Positions 10,607-19,497 are shown, counted from the stretch's first letter. The stretch is 20,863 bases of DNA from Lysobacteraceae bacterium (GCA_027483745.1 JAIXTZ010000107.1:1-20863); one strand, 5' to 3'. The notes: generated by a model not told the origin, from the sequence alone. A program made the numbers and translations.

Positions 10607-11035
10607 ATGCGCAGCGTTCGACAGATCCTCGACGGCAAGGACACCCCGCTGGTGACGGTCGGCCCGGACGATCCCGTGCTCGACGCGCTCCGCCGCATGG
10701 CGGAGACCAGCGTCGGTGCGGTGCTGGTGATGGAGCACGGCGAGCTCGTGGGCATCATGACGGAGCGCGATTACGCGCGGAAAATCGTCCTGCAGGGACG
10801 GGCCTCGGCGACCACGCCGGTGCGCACGATCATGACCAGCCCGGTGAAGACGGTGACGCCGGAGCATCGGGCCCGCGATTGCATGCAACTGATGAGTGAC
10901 AACCGCTTCCGCCACCTGCCGGTGGTCGAGGACGGCACGCTGATGGGCGTCATTTCCATCGGTGACCTGCTGAAGACCGTGATCGCCGAACAGCAGCAGG
11001 AAATCGGCCAGCTTCAGGCTTACATCGCGAGCTGA
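10607..11035 (+). CDS. Stand-alone CBS-domain pair protein
   Basis: This small cytoplasmic protein (142 residues) consists of two tandem CBS domains, about residues 8-65 and 73-130. The repeats are recognisable by paired features: VGAVLVMEHGELVGIMTERD in the first and FRHLPVVEDGTLMGVISIGD in the second. CBS pairs bind adenosine nucleotides (AMP, ATP, SAM and similar) and act as energy or ligand sensors. Here no catalytic or transport domain is attached, so the partner is unknown. The C-terminal tail (EQQQEIGQLQAYIAS) is a short amphipathic helix that might mediate pairing. The start at 10607 is set by the ribosome-binding site and promoter. The gene lies 74 bases after the glycosyltransferase gene and probably has its own transcript. 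Confidence 0.92.
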   Translation: MRSVRQILDGKDTPLVTVGPDDPVLDALRRMAETSVGAVLVMEHGELVGIMTERDYARKIVLQGRASATTPVRTIMTSPVKTVTPEHRARDCMQLMSDNRFRHLPVVEDGTLMGVISIGDLLKTVIAEQQQEIGQLQAYIAS

Positions 11036-11047
11036 GCCTGAAAAGGA

Positions 11048-11070
11048 AACGCCGGCACGAGGCCGGCGTT
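11048..11070 (-). terminator. Intergenic terminator between convergent genes
   Basis: AACGCCGGC (11048-11056) and GCCGGCGTT (11062-11070) form a perfect 9-bp stem with a 5-base loop. Read on the minus strand the stem is followed by the T-rich TCCTTTTC, so it fits an intrinsic terminator of the AIM24-type gene ending at 11090. On the plus strand no T-run follows, but the hairpin may still end or protect the CBS-gene transcript. Confidence 0.78.
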
Positions 11071-11089
11071 CCTGCGGTGACTTGCGCGA

Positions 11090-12094
11090 TCAGAATCTGT
11101 TGTCGCCGCCGAGCACTTGGCCGAGCCCGCCCAGCACCGAGCCCTCGTCGCGCCCCGGCTTCATCGCCGCCTGCATCATGCGGCCGGCGAGGCGCGAGAA
11201 CGGCAGCGACTGGATCCACACCTTGCCCGGGCCGGTCAGCGTGGCCATGAACACGCCTTCGCCGCCGAAGAGCATCGACTTCACCGAGCCCACCGACTTG
11301 ATGTCGAAGTTGACGCCGTCGGTGTAGGCCACGACGCAGCCGGTATCGACATCGAGGCGCTCGCCCGGAGCCAACTGACGCTCCATGATGGTGCCGCCGG
11401 CGTGCACGAAGACAAGGCCGTCGCCCTCGAGCTTCTGCATGATGAAGCCTTCGCCGCCGAACAGCGCCGTCATGACCTTGCGCTGGAAGTGCAGGCCGAT
11501 CGACACGCCGCGCGCCGCGGCGAGGAAGCTGTCTTTCTGGCAGATGATGCGGCCGCCGTAGTTCGACAAGGTCATCGGCACGATGGTGCCGGGGTAGGGC
11601 GCGGCGAAGGCGACCTTGGCCTTGCCGCTGCCGCCAGCGTGCGAGAACACCGTGGTGAACAGCGACTCGCCGGTGACGAGGCGCTTGCCGGCGCCCATCA
11701 GCTTGTCCATGAAGCCGCCGCTGGCCTGCTTGCCGTCGCCGAAAACGGTTTCCATCTGCACGACGGCGTCCTTGTACATCATGGCGCCGGCCTCGGCGAC
11801 CGCCGACTCGCCCGGATCGAGCTCGATCTCGACGAACTGCATGTCCTCGCCGTAGATCTTGTAGTCGATGACGTCGGCGCGCTGGCCGCCGGCGAAGGCC
11901 GGAGGCGGCGGCGAAGTGACGTTGCCGGCCACCGACTCGCTGCGCAGTTCGGCGCAGGCGGCGATCGGCACCCACTCGGCGAAGCCGTTGCGCCAGCAGT
12001 GGCCGCTCGGGTTCTTCGCGGCCTGCGCGACGGCGGCGGCGGTGTCGAGCGGGCCCATCTGCTGGCCGTTGTAGCTGAGGTACCACTGGTGCAT
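11090..12094 (-). CDS. GYF_2-AIM24 (TIGR00266-type) protein
   Basis: The 334 residues have two parts. Residues 1-50 (WYLSYNGQQMGPLD, then CWRNGFAEWVPI) look like a GYF_2 domain, a small module that often binds proline-rich partners. Residues about 75-310 form the AIM24/TIGR00266 domain, a glycine-rich beta-helix-like fold of unknown biochemical function. An internal near-repeat is visible: LFGGEGFIMQKLEGDG (211-226) and LFGGEGVFMATLTGPG (275-290). There is no signal peptide or membrane helix, so it is probably cytoplasmic or membrane-peripheral. An AGGAG about 6 bases upstream supports the ATG at 12094. It lies 24 bases after the DUF533 gene, whose product has a proline-rich linker that could be a GYF ligand; this partnership is inference. 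Confidence 0.87.
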   Translation of the reverse strand: MHQWYLSYNGQQMGPLDTAAAVAQAAKNPSGHCWRNGFAEWVPIAACAELRSESVAGNVTSPPPPAFAGGQRADVIDYKIYGEDMQFVEIELDPGESAVAEAGAMMYKDAVVQMETVFGDGKQASGGFMDKLMGAGKRLVTGESLFTTVFSHAGGSGKAKVAFAAPYPGTIVPMTLSNYGGRIICQKDSFLAAARGVSIGLHFQRKVMTALFGGEGFIMQKLEGDGLVFVHAGGTIMERQLAPGERLDVDTGCVVAYTDGVNFDIKSVGSVKSMLFGGEGVFMATLTGPGKVWIQSLPFSRLAGRMMQAAMKPGRDEGSVLGGLGQVLGGDNRF

Positions 12095-12118
12095 GGCGCG
12101 TCTCCTTGCGGGGGGGAA

Positions 12119-12907
12119 TCAGAGGCCGAGTTCGGCGTGGAGCTGTTCGCGCGCCGCGGCGTCGAGGCCGAGACGCTGCGCGAGGTCGTCGAGGTAGCGC
12201 ACTTCGAGATCGGTGTCGCGGCCGATGGCGATCACGGAGGCCACGTAGACCTGCTCGCGCTGCGCCGGGCGCGTGCGAGCGACCAGCTGGGCGACGGTCA
12301 GCGGCGCCGCGAGTTCGCCTTCCAATGCCTCGAGGTCTTCGGCGTCGAGCCCGGCATCGCGGGCGCTGCCGAGGACGCGGGAGCGCTCGTCGGCGTCGAT
12401 CAGGCCATCGGCATTCGCGGCGCAGATCATGGCCCGCAGCAGGTGCATGGCTTCGACGGCGCGTTCGGCGTCCGTTGGCGCGGCGGCGCCGGGAGCGGGT
12501 GGGGGCGAAGCCGCGCCAGCGGGCGGCGGCGGGGGCGGCGTGCCGCCGTGCATCGGTTGGGGCGGTGGCGTCGCGCTGCCGGTGGCGGCGGGTCGGTTGC
12601 TCGACTTGTAGTGCTCGTAGGCGGCGATCGCGAGGCCCAGCGCGCCCATGCCGATCTTGGCCTTGGTGGCGGTCGACAGTCCGCCGCCGCTGCGACGCCC
12701 GCTGCCGCCGCCCAGCACGCCGCCGAGCAGGCTGCCGAGGCCGCCCGATCCGCTGGACGAGCCGCCCGACGAACCGCCGAGCAGGCCGCCCAGCCCGCCG
12801 AGGCCGCTGCTGCCATAACTCGACTTGTGCCGGCGCTGCTTGCCGCCGAGGCTGCCGCTGAGGGCTTCATTCATCACCTGCTTGAGCAGGCGTTCCGGGT
12901 CGAACAT
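12119..12907 (-). CDS. DUF533/TerB-like protein with Gly-rich and Pro-rich linkers
   Basis: This protein of 262 residues resembles the DUF533 (YebE-like) family. It has a short N-terminal helix (MFDPERLLKQVMNEAL), a Gly/Ser-rich low-complexity segment (about 31-77) and a hydrophobic segment (about 84-97) that may sit in the inner membrane. A Pro-rich linker (112-143, including a run of six prolines) follows, and then a C-terminal helical TerB-like domain (about 145-262) with the acidic AANADGLIDADER motif (163-175) typical of TerB-like folds. Function is unknown; relatives are envelope-stress genes in enterobacteria. A good ribosome-binding site (AAAGGA, six bases upstream) supports the start. 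It is first in a two-gene unit with the AIM24-type gene and is divergent from dgkA. The simple-sequence parts may vary in length between strains. Confidence 0.82.
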   Translation of the reverse strand: MFDPERLLKQVMNEALSGSLGGKQRRHKSSYGSSGLGGLGGLLGGSSGGSSSGSGGLGSLLGGVLGGGSGRRSGGGLSTATKAKIGMGALGLAIAAYEHYKSSNRPAATGSATPPPQPMHGGTPPPPPPAGAASPPPAPGAAAPTDAERAVEAMHLLRAMICAANADGLIDADERSRVLGSARDAGLDAEDLEALEGELAAPLTVAQLVARTRPAQREQVYVASVIAIGRDTDLEVRYLDDLAQRLGLDAAAREQLHAELGL

Positions 12908-13066
12908 GGGTCGTCCTTTTCACGCTGAAGGCCGCCGCATCATGCCAAAGCGGGGTTAATCCCCCGTCAGTGCCGGAGGTCCTGCCGGTCGCGGGGCGGC
13001 CAGCCCCCCCTCCCTGTGGCACACTGCCGCGCCTTCATTTCGCCTTGAATCCGGACCGCGCGCGAC

Positions 13067-13450
13067 ATGGCCGACAGCATCGACAGCCACGCCCCGCGCA
13101 CGCCCTTCCAGGTGTGGCGGGCCATGACGTGGTCGCTGCAGGGCTTGCGTGCCACTTGGACGCTCGAAAGCGCGTTCCGCCTCGAGGTCTATCTGTTCCT
13201 GGTGCTCGCCCCGCTGGGCCTCTGGCTGGGGGCCGACGGCGTGGAGCGGGCGATCCTGATCGGGTGCCTGATGCTGGTGTTGATCGTCGAGGTGCTGAAC
13301 TCGGCGCTGGAGGCGGTCGTCGACCGCTTCGGCAGCGAGTGGCACGAACTCGCGAAACGGGCCAAGGACATGGGCTCCGCCGCGGTTTTCCTGTGCGACC
13401 TCAACGTGCTGCTGTGTTGGGGCGTGATCCTGCTGCCGCGCTGGCTGTGA
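13067..13450 (+). CDS. dgkA: Diacylglycerol kinase
   Basis: DgkA is a small inner-membrane enzyme that phosphorylates diacylglycerol, released for example during periplasmic glucan synthesis, to phosphatidic acid for reuse. The 127 residues match the family's length and show three membrane segments (about 42-58, 61-80 and 104-123). The signature EVLNSALEAVVDR (75-87) is followed by EWHELAKRAKDMGSAAV (91-107), including the catalytic and metal-binding glutamates E75 and E82 and N78. E34 and E40 occupy the N-terminal helix positions also conserved in the family. It opens a run of seven co-directional genes with gaps of 36 bases or less. The 159-base gap before it, shared with the divergent DUF533 gene, shows no promoter I can assign with confidence. 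Confidence 0.96.
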   Translation: MADSIDSHAPRTPFQVWRAMTWSLQGLRATWTLESAFRLEVYLFLVLAPLGLWLGADGVERAILIGCLMLVLIVEVLNSALEAVVDRFGSEWHELAKRAKDMGSAAVFLCDLNVLLCWGVILLPRWL

Positions 13451-13486
13451 TGCCGCGTCGCCTGCCCTTCTTCTGAACCGGACCCG

Positions 13487-14239
13487 ATGATCGAATTCCT
13501 GACCAGCCCCGAACTGTGGATCGCGCTGCTGACCCTCGCGACCCTCGAGATCGTCCTGGGGGTCGACAACCTCGTCTTCATCTCGATCGCGGTGAGCAAG
13601 CTGCCGCCGCACCAACGCCCGAAGGCGCGCAAGTTCGGCCTGGCGCTGGCCTGCATCACCCGCATCCTTCTCCTGCTCACGCTGGCGTGGATCGCCGGCA
13701 TGAAGCAGTCGCTCTTCACTTTGTTCGGCCATGCGTTCTCGATCCGCGACCTCGTGCTGATCGGCGGCGGCCTGTTCCTGCTGGTCAAGGGCACGATGGA
13801 GATCCACGATTCCGTCGAAGGCGACAGCGACGCCGAGCAGATCGACACCAAGCCCTCGGCGGTGTTCGGCTGGGTGATCGCGCAGATCGCCGTCATCGAT
13901 ATCGTGTTCTCGCTCGACTCGGTGATCACGGCCGTGGGCATGGTGCCGGCCGAGCAGACCGGCATCATGGTGGCGGCGATCATCATCGCCGTCGGCGTGA
14001 TGATCCTGGCCTCGAACCCGATCGGCGATTTCATCGAGCGCCACCCGACGGTGAAGATGCTGGCGCTGACCTTCCTGATCCTCGTTGGCGCCGCCCTCGT
14101 CGCGGACGGTTTCGGGTACCACATCCCGCGCGGTTTCCTGTACTTCGCCATGGCCTTCTCGGGCCTCGTCGAAGCCCTGAACATGGTCGCCCGCCATCGC
14201 CAGGCGAAAAAGGCCGAACACAAGCGCCTGGCTGGCTGA
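13487..14239 (+). CDS. TerC-family integral membrane protein
   Basis: TerC-family proteins are multi-pass inner-membrane proteins; characterised members export manganese or assist metal loading of secreted proteins. The 250 residues show about seven hydrophobic segments. The two family hallmarks are intact: EIVLGVDNLVFI (21-32) and DIVFSLDSVITAVG (138-151), with acidic residues inside membrane helices that are thought to bind the metal. There is no C-terminal CBS/CorC extension, so it is the short YgdQ-like form. Translation starts at the ATG at 13487 with only a weak CCGGA upstream. The 36-base gap after dgkA leaves no room for the manganese riboswitch that precedes some family members. Substrate is inferred from the family only. 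Confidence 0.92.
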   Translation: MIEFLTSPELWIALLTLATLEIVLGVDNLVFISIAVSKLPPHQRPKARKFGLALACITRILLLLTLAWIAGMKQSLFTLFGHAFSIRDLVLIGGGLFLLVKGTMEIHDSVEGDSDAEQIDTKPSAVFGWVIAQIAVIDIVFSLDSVITAVGMVPAEQTGIMVAAIIIAVGVMILASNPIGDFIERHPTVKMLALTFLILVGAALVADGFGYHIPRGFLYFAMAFSGLVEALNMVARHRQAKKAEHKRLAG

Positions 14240-14243
14240 GGAG
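14238..14243 (+). promoter_or_regulatory. Ribosome-binding site of rlmI overlapping the terC stop
   Basis: GAGGAG overlaps the terC TGA (14237-14239) and is six bases before the ATG at 14250. It selects that ATG over the in-frame TTG at 14244 and suggests translational coupling. Confidence 0.75.
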
Positions 14244-14249
14244 TTGTCG

Positions 14250-15443
14250 ATGAGCGATGTCGCACCGCTGGTGCTGAAGAAGGGCGAAGAGCGCCGCCTG
14301 CGCGCCGGGCACCTGTGGGTCTTCAGCAATGAAGTCGACGTCGCCCGCACCCCGCTCACGGCCTTGCAGCCGGGCCAGCCCGTCATGCTGATCGACGGTG
14401 CGGGCAAGACGCTCGGCAGCGGCTATGCGCATCCGAACACGCTGATCGCGGCCCGGCTCGTCGACCGCGGCGGCCACGCGCTCGACCGCTCGCTGTTCGT
14501 GCACCGGCTCAACGTGGCGCTGGCCCTGCGCGAGCGCCGCTACGCCGACCCGTTCTACCGGCTGGTGTTCGGCGAGAGCGACGGCCTGCCGGGCCTCACC
14601 GTCGACCGCTTCGGCGACGTGCTGGTGGCCCAGGCCACCACGGCCGGCATGGACCGCCTGCAGGACGAGATCACCGATGCGCTGGACAAGGTGCTGAAGC
14701 CGCGCAGCATTGTCTGGAAGAACGACAGCAGCGCGCGGGCCATCGAGGGCCTCGGCAACGACGTGCGCGTGGTCGGGATGCCCGTCGAGGGGCCGGTGGA
14801 GGTGCGCGAGGGCACGCTGCGCTTCGCCGCCGACGTGATCGAGGGCCAGAAGACTGGCTGGTTCTACGACCAGCGCAGCAACCGCGATCGCCTTGCGCCC
14901 TGGCTGAAAGGGGCGAGCGTGCTCGACCTCTTCAGCTTCGCGGGTGGCTGGGGGCTGCGCGCGGTCGCCGACGGTGCCGCCAGCGCCGACTGCGTCGATG
15001 TGTCGGGTCGCGCGGTGCAGGCGGTGCAGGCGAACGCCGAGCGCAATGGGTTGGGTGATCGCGTGACCGCCCAGGCCATGGACGCCTTCGATTTCCTCAA
15101 GGCTGCACGCGCCGAGCGCCGCCGCTGGGACGTGGTGATCGTCGATCCGCCGGCCTTCGTGAAGCGCAAGAAGGACTTCAAGGAAGGGGCGCTGGCCTAC
15201 CGGCGCATCTTCGAGGCCGCCATGCAGGTGCTGTCCAAGGACGGTCTGCTGGTCGCCTGCTCCTGCAGCCACCACTTCCCGCGCAGTGCGCTGGTCGAGG
15301 CGGTGCAGGCCGGGGCGAGGCATCTTGATCGTCAGGCGCAACTGCTGGAGTTCCTTGCGCAGGGGCCGGACCATCCCGTCCATCCGGCCATCCCGGAAAC
15401 CGAGTACTTGAAAGGCGCGCTGTTCCGCATCCTCCCGGCCTGA
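14250..15443 (+). CDS. rlmI: 23S rRNA (cytosine-C5)-methyltransferase, RlmI type
   Basis: This SAM-dependent enzyme probably makes m5C at position 1962 of 23S rRNA (E. coli numbering), as RlmI does. The 397 residues have an N-terminal PUA RNA-binding domain (about 5-75, KKGEERRLRAGHLWVFSNEV), a linking domain and a C-terminal Rossmann domain. SAM motif I is VLDLFSFAGGWG (224-235), motif IV is DPPAF (299-303), and the motif VI cysteine in SCSHH (C339) is the expected catalytic nucleophile. The start is fixed by the GAGGAG site. Its TGA overlaps the ATG of the next gene by one base (TGATG). Family assignment is firm; the exact target base is inferred. Confidence 0.93.
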   Translation: MSDVAPLVLKKGEERRLRAGHLWVFSNEVDVARTPLTALQPGQPVMLIDGAGKTLGSGYAHPNTLIAARLVDRGGHALDRSLFVHRLNVALALRERRYADPFYRLVFGESDGLPGLTVDRFGDVLVAQATTAGMDRLQDEITDALDKVLKPRSIVWKNDSSARAIEGLGNDVRVVGMPVEGPVEVREGTLRFAADVIEGQKTGWFYDQRSNRDRLAPWLKGASVLDLFSFAGGWGLRAVADGAASADCVDVSGRAVQAVQANAERNGLGDRVTAQAMDAFDFLKAARAERRRWDVVIVDPPAFVKRKKDFKEGALAYRRIFEAAMQVLSKDGLLVACSCSHHFPRSALVEAVQAGARHLDRQAQLLEFLAQGPDHPVHPAIPETEYLKGALFRILPA

Positions 15444-17278
15444 TGAACGCTCCCGACGCGCTGACGCTCGACCAGCCACCGCCGGCCTTTCAGGCCGCGC
15501 TGAAGCTGCTGCATCGTCTCGCCCAGGGTGACGACGAGGACGTTCCCGGTCGCCTGCTGGCGATCACCGCGGAGACGCTCGCGGTGGCGCGGGCCAGCCT
15601 TTGGATGTTGACGCCGGGGCGGCAGGCGATCCGCTGCCGCACGATGTTCGAGCAAGGCCGAGGCGTGTTTTCGCCTGGGATCGAACTGGCCTGCGATGCC
15701 GCGCCGGCCTACTTCCAAGCCATCGAAGGCCTGCTGGTGCTGGCCGCCGAGGACGCGCAGCGCGATCCCCGCACCATCGAGCTTGCCGAGGGCTACCTGA
15801 AGCCGCTCGGCATCGGCGCGATCCTCGACGTCCCGATTTGCGAGTTCGGCGAGATCGTCGGCGTGCTCTGCCTCGAGCACATCGGGCCGCCACGGCGCTG
15901 GAGCGGTGCCGAACGCCTGTTCGTCACCTCGCTCTCCGGCGTTCTTTCGCAGCGGCACGACCGACTGCGCATGGCGGCGACGGAAGACGAGCGCAAACGC
16001 CAGCTGTTGTTCGACGCCGCCACCGGGCTCGCCGCACGCAGCCTGTTCGTCGACCGCCTCGCGCACGCGGTCTCGGAGCTGCCGGCGGGCCACGACCTCG
16101 CCGTGCTCGCCCTCGATCTCGAACGCCTGCGCAGCTTGGCGCACCGCTATGGCGGGAATTTCGCCGACAGCGTGATGGCCGAAGGCGCGGCGCGCATCGG
16201 CCAGCTGGTGCCCGCGGCGCGCTGCGGCCGTATCGCCGACGACACGTTCGCGCTATGGGTATCGGGGGATCGTGCGCAAGGTTTGGCCACCCGCCTCGCC
16301 GGCCGCCTGCAGCGTGCGCTCGCGCTGCCGATGGCCGCCCCCGATGGCGACACGCTCGAATTCAGCACGGCGGTGGGCATCGTCCCGGGCGCGCGCGCCG
16401 AGCCCGACGCCGATCGGCTATTGCGCGACGCCCTCACCGCGGCGTTCAGCGCGGCCCGGAAGGGCCGCGGTCGCGTCGAGGTCGTTTGGCCCGACGTGCG
16501 CAACGAGCTGCAGAGCTCGCTGGAGTTGGAGCGGGACGTGCGCCGCGCCGCCGATGCCCGAGAGTTCACCTTCCGCCTGCAGCCGATCGTCGACCTGGTG
16601 ACCGGCCGCGCGGTGGGCGCCGAGGCGCTGATGCGCTGGCCGCGCGAGGGCCGCGATGTGCCGCCCTCCGACTTCGTGCCCTTGCTGGAGGACAGCGGCC
16701 TGATCGCCCAGGTGCACATGGGCCTGCTGCGCGATCTGTTCGCGTGGGCCCGGGAGACGGCCCTGCTCGAACGGCGGCCTGGATTCCAGCTACACGTGAA
16801 TTTCTCGCCGGTGCAGCTGCAGTCGCCGAGTTTCGTCGAGGAGCTGCGCGATACCGCGAGGGCCTACGGCGTCGAGGGACTGCTGGTCTGCGAGATCACC
16901 GAGAACACGCTGTTCTCCAGCGGCGAAGATGCGGCGTCGACCTTGCGCTACCTCGCCGAGATGGGCATCCCGGTGTCGCTGGACGACTTCGGCACCGGCT
17001 TCGCCTCGCTCTCGCACCTGATCGACCTTCCGCTGCACGGCCTGAAGATCGACCGCAGCTTCTGCCTGCGCTGCGCCGAGGATGCGAAGGCCCGTGCCGT
17101 GGTGGCGGGCCTCTTGGGCCTCGCCACGCACCTTGGCCTCGACGTCGTGGCCGAGGGCGTGGAGACCGAGACGCAGCGGGCCTTGCTGGTCTCCTTGGGC
17201 GCGAAGGTGGCCCAGGGCTACCTGTTCGACCGAGCGCTCGACCTGGAACCTTTCGCGCAGCGCTGGCTGGGCGAGTGA
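15443..17278 (+). CDS. GAF-GGDEF(degenerate)-EAL c-di-GMP phosphodiesterase-type protein
   Basis: This 611-residue soluble protein has a GAF-like sensor domain (about 30-175), a GGDEF domain (about 185-350) and an EAL domain (about 355-608). The diguanylate-cyclase signature is replaced by ADDTF (265-269): the glycines and catalytic Glu are lost, and no RxxD product-inhibition site lies upstream, so synthesis is unlikely. The EAL half keeps EAL (394-396), N453, E484, DDFGTG (514-519), K535, E571 in EGVET and Q591 in QGYLF. It should therefore hydrolyse c-di-GMP, with the degenerate domain perhaps binding GTP as a regulator. There is no membrane segment. The gene overlaps rlmI by one base and precedes lgt by ten, an uncommon place for such a gene. 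The signal sensed by the GAF domain is unknown. Confidence 0.93.
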   Translation: MNAPDALTLDQPPPAFQAALKLLHRLAQGDDEDVPGRLLAITAETLAVARASLWMLTPGRQAIRCRTMFEQGRGVFSPGIELACDAAPAYFQAIEGLLVLAAEDAQRDPRTIELAEGYLKPLGIGAILDVPICEFGEIVGVLCLEHIGPPRRWSGAERLFVTSLSGVLSQRHDRLRMAATEDERKRQLLFDAATGLAARSLFVDRLAHAVSELPAGHDLAVLALDLERLRSLAHRYGGNFADSVMAEGAARIGQLVPAARCGRIADDTFALWVSGDRAQGLATRLAGRLQRALALPMAAPDGDTLEFSTAVGIVPGARAEPDADRLLRDALTAAFSAARKGRGRVEVVWPDVRNELQSSLELERDVRRAADAREFTFRLQPIVDLVTGRAVGAEALMRWPREGRDVPPSDFVPLLEDSGLIAQVHMGLLRDLFAWARETALLERRPGFQLHVNFSPVQLQSPSFVEELRDTARAYGVEGLLVCEITENTLFSSGEDAASTLRYLAEMGIPVSLDDFGTGFASLSHLIDLPLHGLKIDRSFCLRCAEDAKARAVVAGLLGLATHLGLDVVAEGVETETQRALLVSLGAKVAQGYLFDRALDLEPFAQRWLGE

Positions 17279-17288
17279 TGGAGCACCC

Positions 17289-18164
17289 ATGAGTACCCTG
17301 CACGACATTGATCCGATTGCCTTGGAGCTGCCGTTCTGGCCGCACGGCATCCACTGGTACGGCCTGATGTACGTGCTGGCCTTCGCCGCCGCCTGGTGGT
17401 TGGGCCAGCGTCGCCTGCGAGCCGGGCGCTTGCCGGGCATCGACGAGAACGCCTACGGCGACCTGCTGTTCTACGGGATGATGGGGGTGCTGCTCGGCGG
17501 GCGCGTTGGCTACGTGCTGTTCTACGACCTGCCGGCTTTCCTCGCCGACCCGCTGGTGCTGTTCAACGTGCGCGGTGGCGGCATGAGCTTCCACGGGGGG
17601 CTGCTCGGGGTGATGGCCGCCGGCCTTTGGTGGTGCCGAAAGCACCGGATGCACTGGTTCGACGTGATGGACTTCGTCGCGCCGCTGGTGCCGCTGGGCC
17701 TCGGCTTCGGACGCATCGGCAACTGGATCGGCGGCGAACTGTGGGGGCGTGTCACCGACTCGCCGCTGGGCGTCGTCTTCCCGCGCGCTTTGCCGGCCGA
17801 GTACGCGAACCTGCCGGTGGAGCAGCTCCGCGTGCTGCATGCGCAGGGCGTGCTCGATCCGTTCGCCCGCTATCCCTCGCAGTTGCTGCAGGCGCTGCTC
17901 GAGGGGCTGGTGATGTTTGCGGTGCTGTGGTGGTTCAGTGCGAAACCGCGCCCGCGCTTCGCGGTGTCCGGGATGTTCGCCCTGCTGTACGGCGTGTTCC
18001 GCATCGTCGCCGAGTTCTTCCGCCAGCCGGATGCGCAGTACGGCTATCTGGCCTTCGGCTGGCTGACCATGGGCATGGTGCTGAGCCTGCCGCTGGTGGC
18101 GATCGGCCTCGTGTTCCTGTGGCGTTCGCGTGCGGCGCCGACGCTCGCGAAGGAGGGCGCGTGA
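17289..18164 (+). CDS. lgt: Prolipoprotein diacylglyceryl transferase
   Basis: Lgt transfers diacylglycerol from phosphatidylglycerol to the lipobox cysteine of prolipoproteins in the inner membrane, the first step of lipoprotein maturation. The 291 residues have about seven membrane segments and the expected motifs: [11 protein letters not shown] with H102, and the Lgt signature [14 protein letters not shown] (141-154, R142, E150). [13 protein letters not shown] and [12 protein letters not shown] follow further on. The start at 17289 is supported by GGAG five bases upstream; the longer in-frame reading lies inside the preceding gene. Its TGA overlaps the thyA ATG by one base (TGATG), so translation is probably coupled. 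Next to thyA it follows the common lgt-thyA order of proteobacteria. Confidence 0.97.
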   Translation: MSTLHDIDPIALELPFWPHGIHWYGLMYVLAFAAAWWLGQRRLRAGRLPGIDENAYGDLLFYGMMGVLLGGRVGYVLFYDLPAFLADPLVLFNVRGGGMSFHGGLLGVMAAGLWWCRKHRMHWFDVMDFVAPLVPLGLGFGRIGNWIGGELWGRVTDSPLGVVFPRALPAEYANLPVEQLRVLHAQGVLDPFARYPSQLLQALLEGLVMFAVLWWFSAKPRPRFAVSGMFALLYGVFRIVAEFFRQPDAQYGYLAFGWLTMGMVLSLPLVAIGLVFLWRSRAAPTLAKEGA

Positions 18165-18958
18165 TGCAGGCCTACCACGATCTTCTGGCCCATGTGATGG
18201 CGAACGGCGCCATCAAGACCGACCGCACCGGCACCGGCACGCGCAGCGTGTTCGGCGCGCAGATGCGCTTCGACCTCGCCGCCGGCTTCCCACTCGTCAC
18301 CACGAAGAAGGTGCACTGGAAGTCGGTGGTGCACGAACTGCTGTGGTTCCTCAAGGGCGAGACCAACATCGCTTACCTGAAGGAACACAAGGTCGGCATC
18401 TGGGACGAGTGGGCCGATGCGGACGGCGAGCTCGGCCCGGTCTACGGCAAGCAATGGCGCAGCTGGGCCGCGCCCGACGGCACGGTGATCGACCAGATCA
18501 GCGACGTCATCGCGCAGATCCGCAAGAACCCCGACTCGCGCCGCCTGATCGTCAGCGCGTGGAACGTGGCCGACCTGCCGCAGATGGCGCTGATGCCCTG
18601 CCACGCGCTGTTCCAGTTCTACGTGGCCGACGGCAAGCTGAGCTGCCAGCTCTACCAGCGTTCGGCCGACCTCTTCCTCGGCGTGCCGTTCAACATCGCG
18701 AGTTACGCGCTGCTGACGCAGATGATCGCGCATGCCTGCGATCTCGGCCTCGGCGATTTCGTCTGGACCGGTGGTGACTGCCACATCTATTCGAACCACG
18801 TCGACCAGGTGAACGAGCAGCTCTCGCGCGAGCACCGCGCGCTGCCCACGGTGCGCCTGAACCCCGCGGTGCGCGACGTGCTCGCGTTCCAGTTCGAGGA
18901 CATCGAGCTGGTTGGCTACGACCCGCACCCCGCCATCAAGGCGCCGGTGGCGGTGTGA
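18164..18958 (+). CDS. thyA: Thymidylate synthase
   Basis: ThyA methylates dUMP to dTMP using methylene-tetrahydrofolate and releases dihydrofolate. The 264 residues equal the length of the E. coli enzyme. The active-site cysteine is C146 in [12 protein letters not shown], with phosphate-binding R21 and R126-R127 and dUMP-binding D169 and N177 ([17 protein letters not shown]). The C-terminal end PVAV closes the active site in the family. It starts inside the lgt stop codon and overlaps the folA start by four bases (GTGA), so dihydrofolate production and its reduction are encoded back to back. Nothing is unusual in the protein. Confidence 0.98.
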   Translation: MQAYHDLLAHVMANGAIKTDRTGTGTRSVFGAQMRFDLAAGFPLVTTKKVHWKSVVHELLWFLKGETNIAYLKEHKVGIWDEWADADGELGPVYGKQWRSWAAPDGTVIDQISDVIAQIRKNPDSRRLIVSAWNVADLPQMALMPCHALFQFYVADGKLSCQLYQRSADLFLGVPFNIASYALLTQMIAHACDLGLGDFVWTGGDCHIYSNHVDQVNEQLSREHRALPTVRLNPAVRDVLAFQFEDIELVGYDPHPAIKAPVAV

Positions 18959-19491
18959 GCGGCGTCGATATCGCGCTGGTCGCGGCCCTCGACCGCGACT
19001 TCGCCATCGGCCGGGGCAACGCCCTGCCGTGGTCGCTGCCCGACGACCTGAAGCGCTTCAAGGCGCTGACGGTCGGCCACCCCATCTTGATGGGCCGCAA
19101 GACCGCGGAGTCGCTGGGCCGCGCGCTGCCGGGACGTCGCAACCTCGTGCTGACCCGCCAAGGGCGCGTGCCCTTCGAGGGCATGGAGGCGGTGGCGTCG
19201 ATCGCGGCGGCTCTGGCCGCTATGGCGGAAAGCGGCGACGCGTCTGCGGCCGATGCGACGCCGGCGGCTCCTCGAACGTTGATGGTCATCGGCGGAGGCG
19301 AGGTCTATGCGCAGGCGCTGCCCTTGGCCTCGCGCCTGCACCTCACGTGGGTCGACACGCGGGTGGACGCCGCCGACGCGTGGTTCCCGCGCTTCGATCC
19401 CGCCGCTTGGACGATGACCGACAGCGAATCGCACGCCATCGATGCGCGCCATGCGTTCGCGTTCCGTTTCGCGGATTACGTCCGGCGCTGA
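18955..19491 (+). CDS. folA: Dihydrofolate reductase
   Basis: FolA reduces dihydrofolate to tetrahydrofolate with NADPH, regenerating the cofactor used by the adjacent thyA product. The 178 residues show [19 protein letters not shown] with the catalytic Asp at 30, the NADPH-binding [10 protein letters not shown] (46-55) and [12 protein letters not shown] (111-122). It is about 20 residues longer than the E. coli enzyme, mostly because of an Ala-rich loop (about 84-106, [20 protein letters not shown]) before the GGGEVY strand. The start is GTG at 18955, overlapping the thyA TGA. No separate ribosome-binding site is visible, so it probably depends on thyA translation. Its stop lies in the loop of a small hairpin facing the apaH stop. 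Confidence 0.95.
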   Translation: MSGVDIALVAALDRDFAIGRGNALPWSLPDDLKRFKALTVGHPILMGRKTAESLGRALPGRRNLVLTRQGRVPFEGMEAVASIAAALAAMAESGDASAADATPAAPRTLMVIGGGEVYAQALPLASRLHLTWVDTRVDAADAWFPRFDPAAWTMTDSESHAIDARHAFAFRFADYVRR

Positions 19492-19497
19492 AGCGCC
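19484..19497. terminator. Minimal hairpin between convergent folA and apaH
   Basis: GGCGC (19484-19488) and GCGCC (19493-19497) pair around the loop TGAA, whose TGA is the folA stop codon; the apaH stop begins at the next base. The stem is only 5 bp and has no T-run, so it is at best a weak bidirectional terminator. Confidence 0.35.

Noticed and set aside
11117..12928. A 603-codon plus-strand open frame opposite the AIM24-type and DUF533 genes.
   Set aside because: It has His/Arg/Ala-rich shadow composition and no domain. The minus-strand genes have ribosome-binding sites and recognisable families.
13451..13486. A possible manganese (yybP-ykoY) riboswitch before the TerC-family gene.
   Set aside because: The gap is only 36 bases and contains no such fold.
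12956..15479. Two long minus-strand open frames (482-483 codons) opposite dgkA, terC and rlmI.
   Set aside because: They are shadows of well-conserved plus-strand genes; the translations are charged low-complexity sequence without motifs.
15601..17292. A 563-codon plus-strand frame overlapping the GAF-GGDEF-EAL gene.
   Set aside because: It is a shifted-frame Arg/Ala-rich reading; the EAL catalytic motifs are in the other frame.
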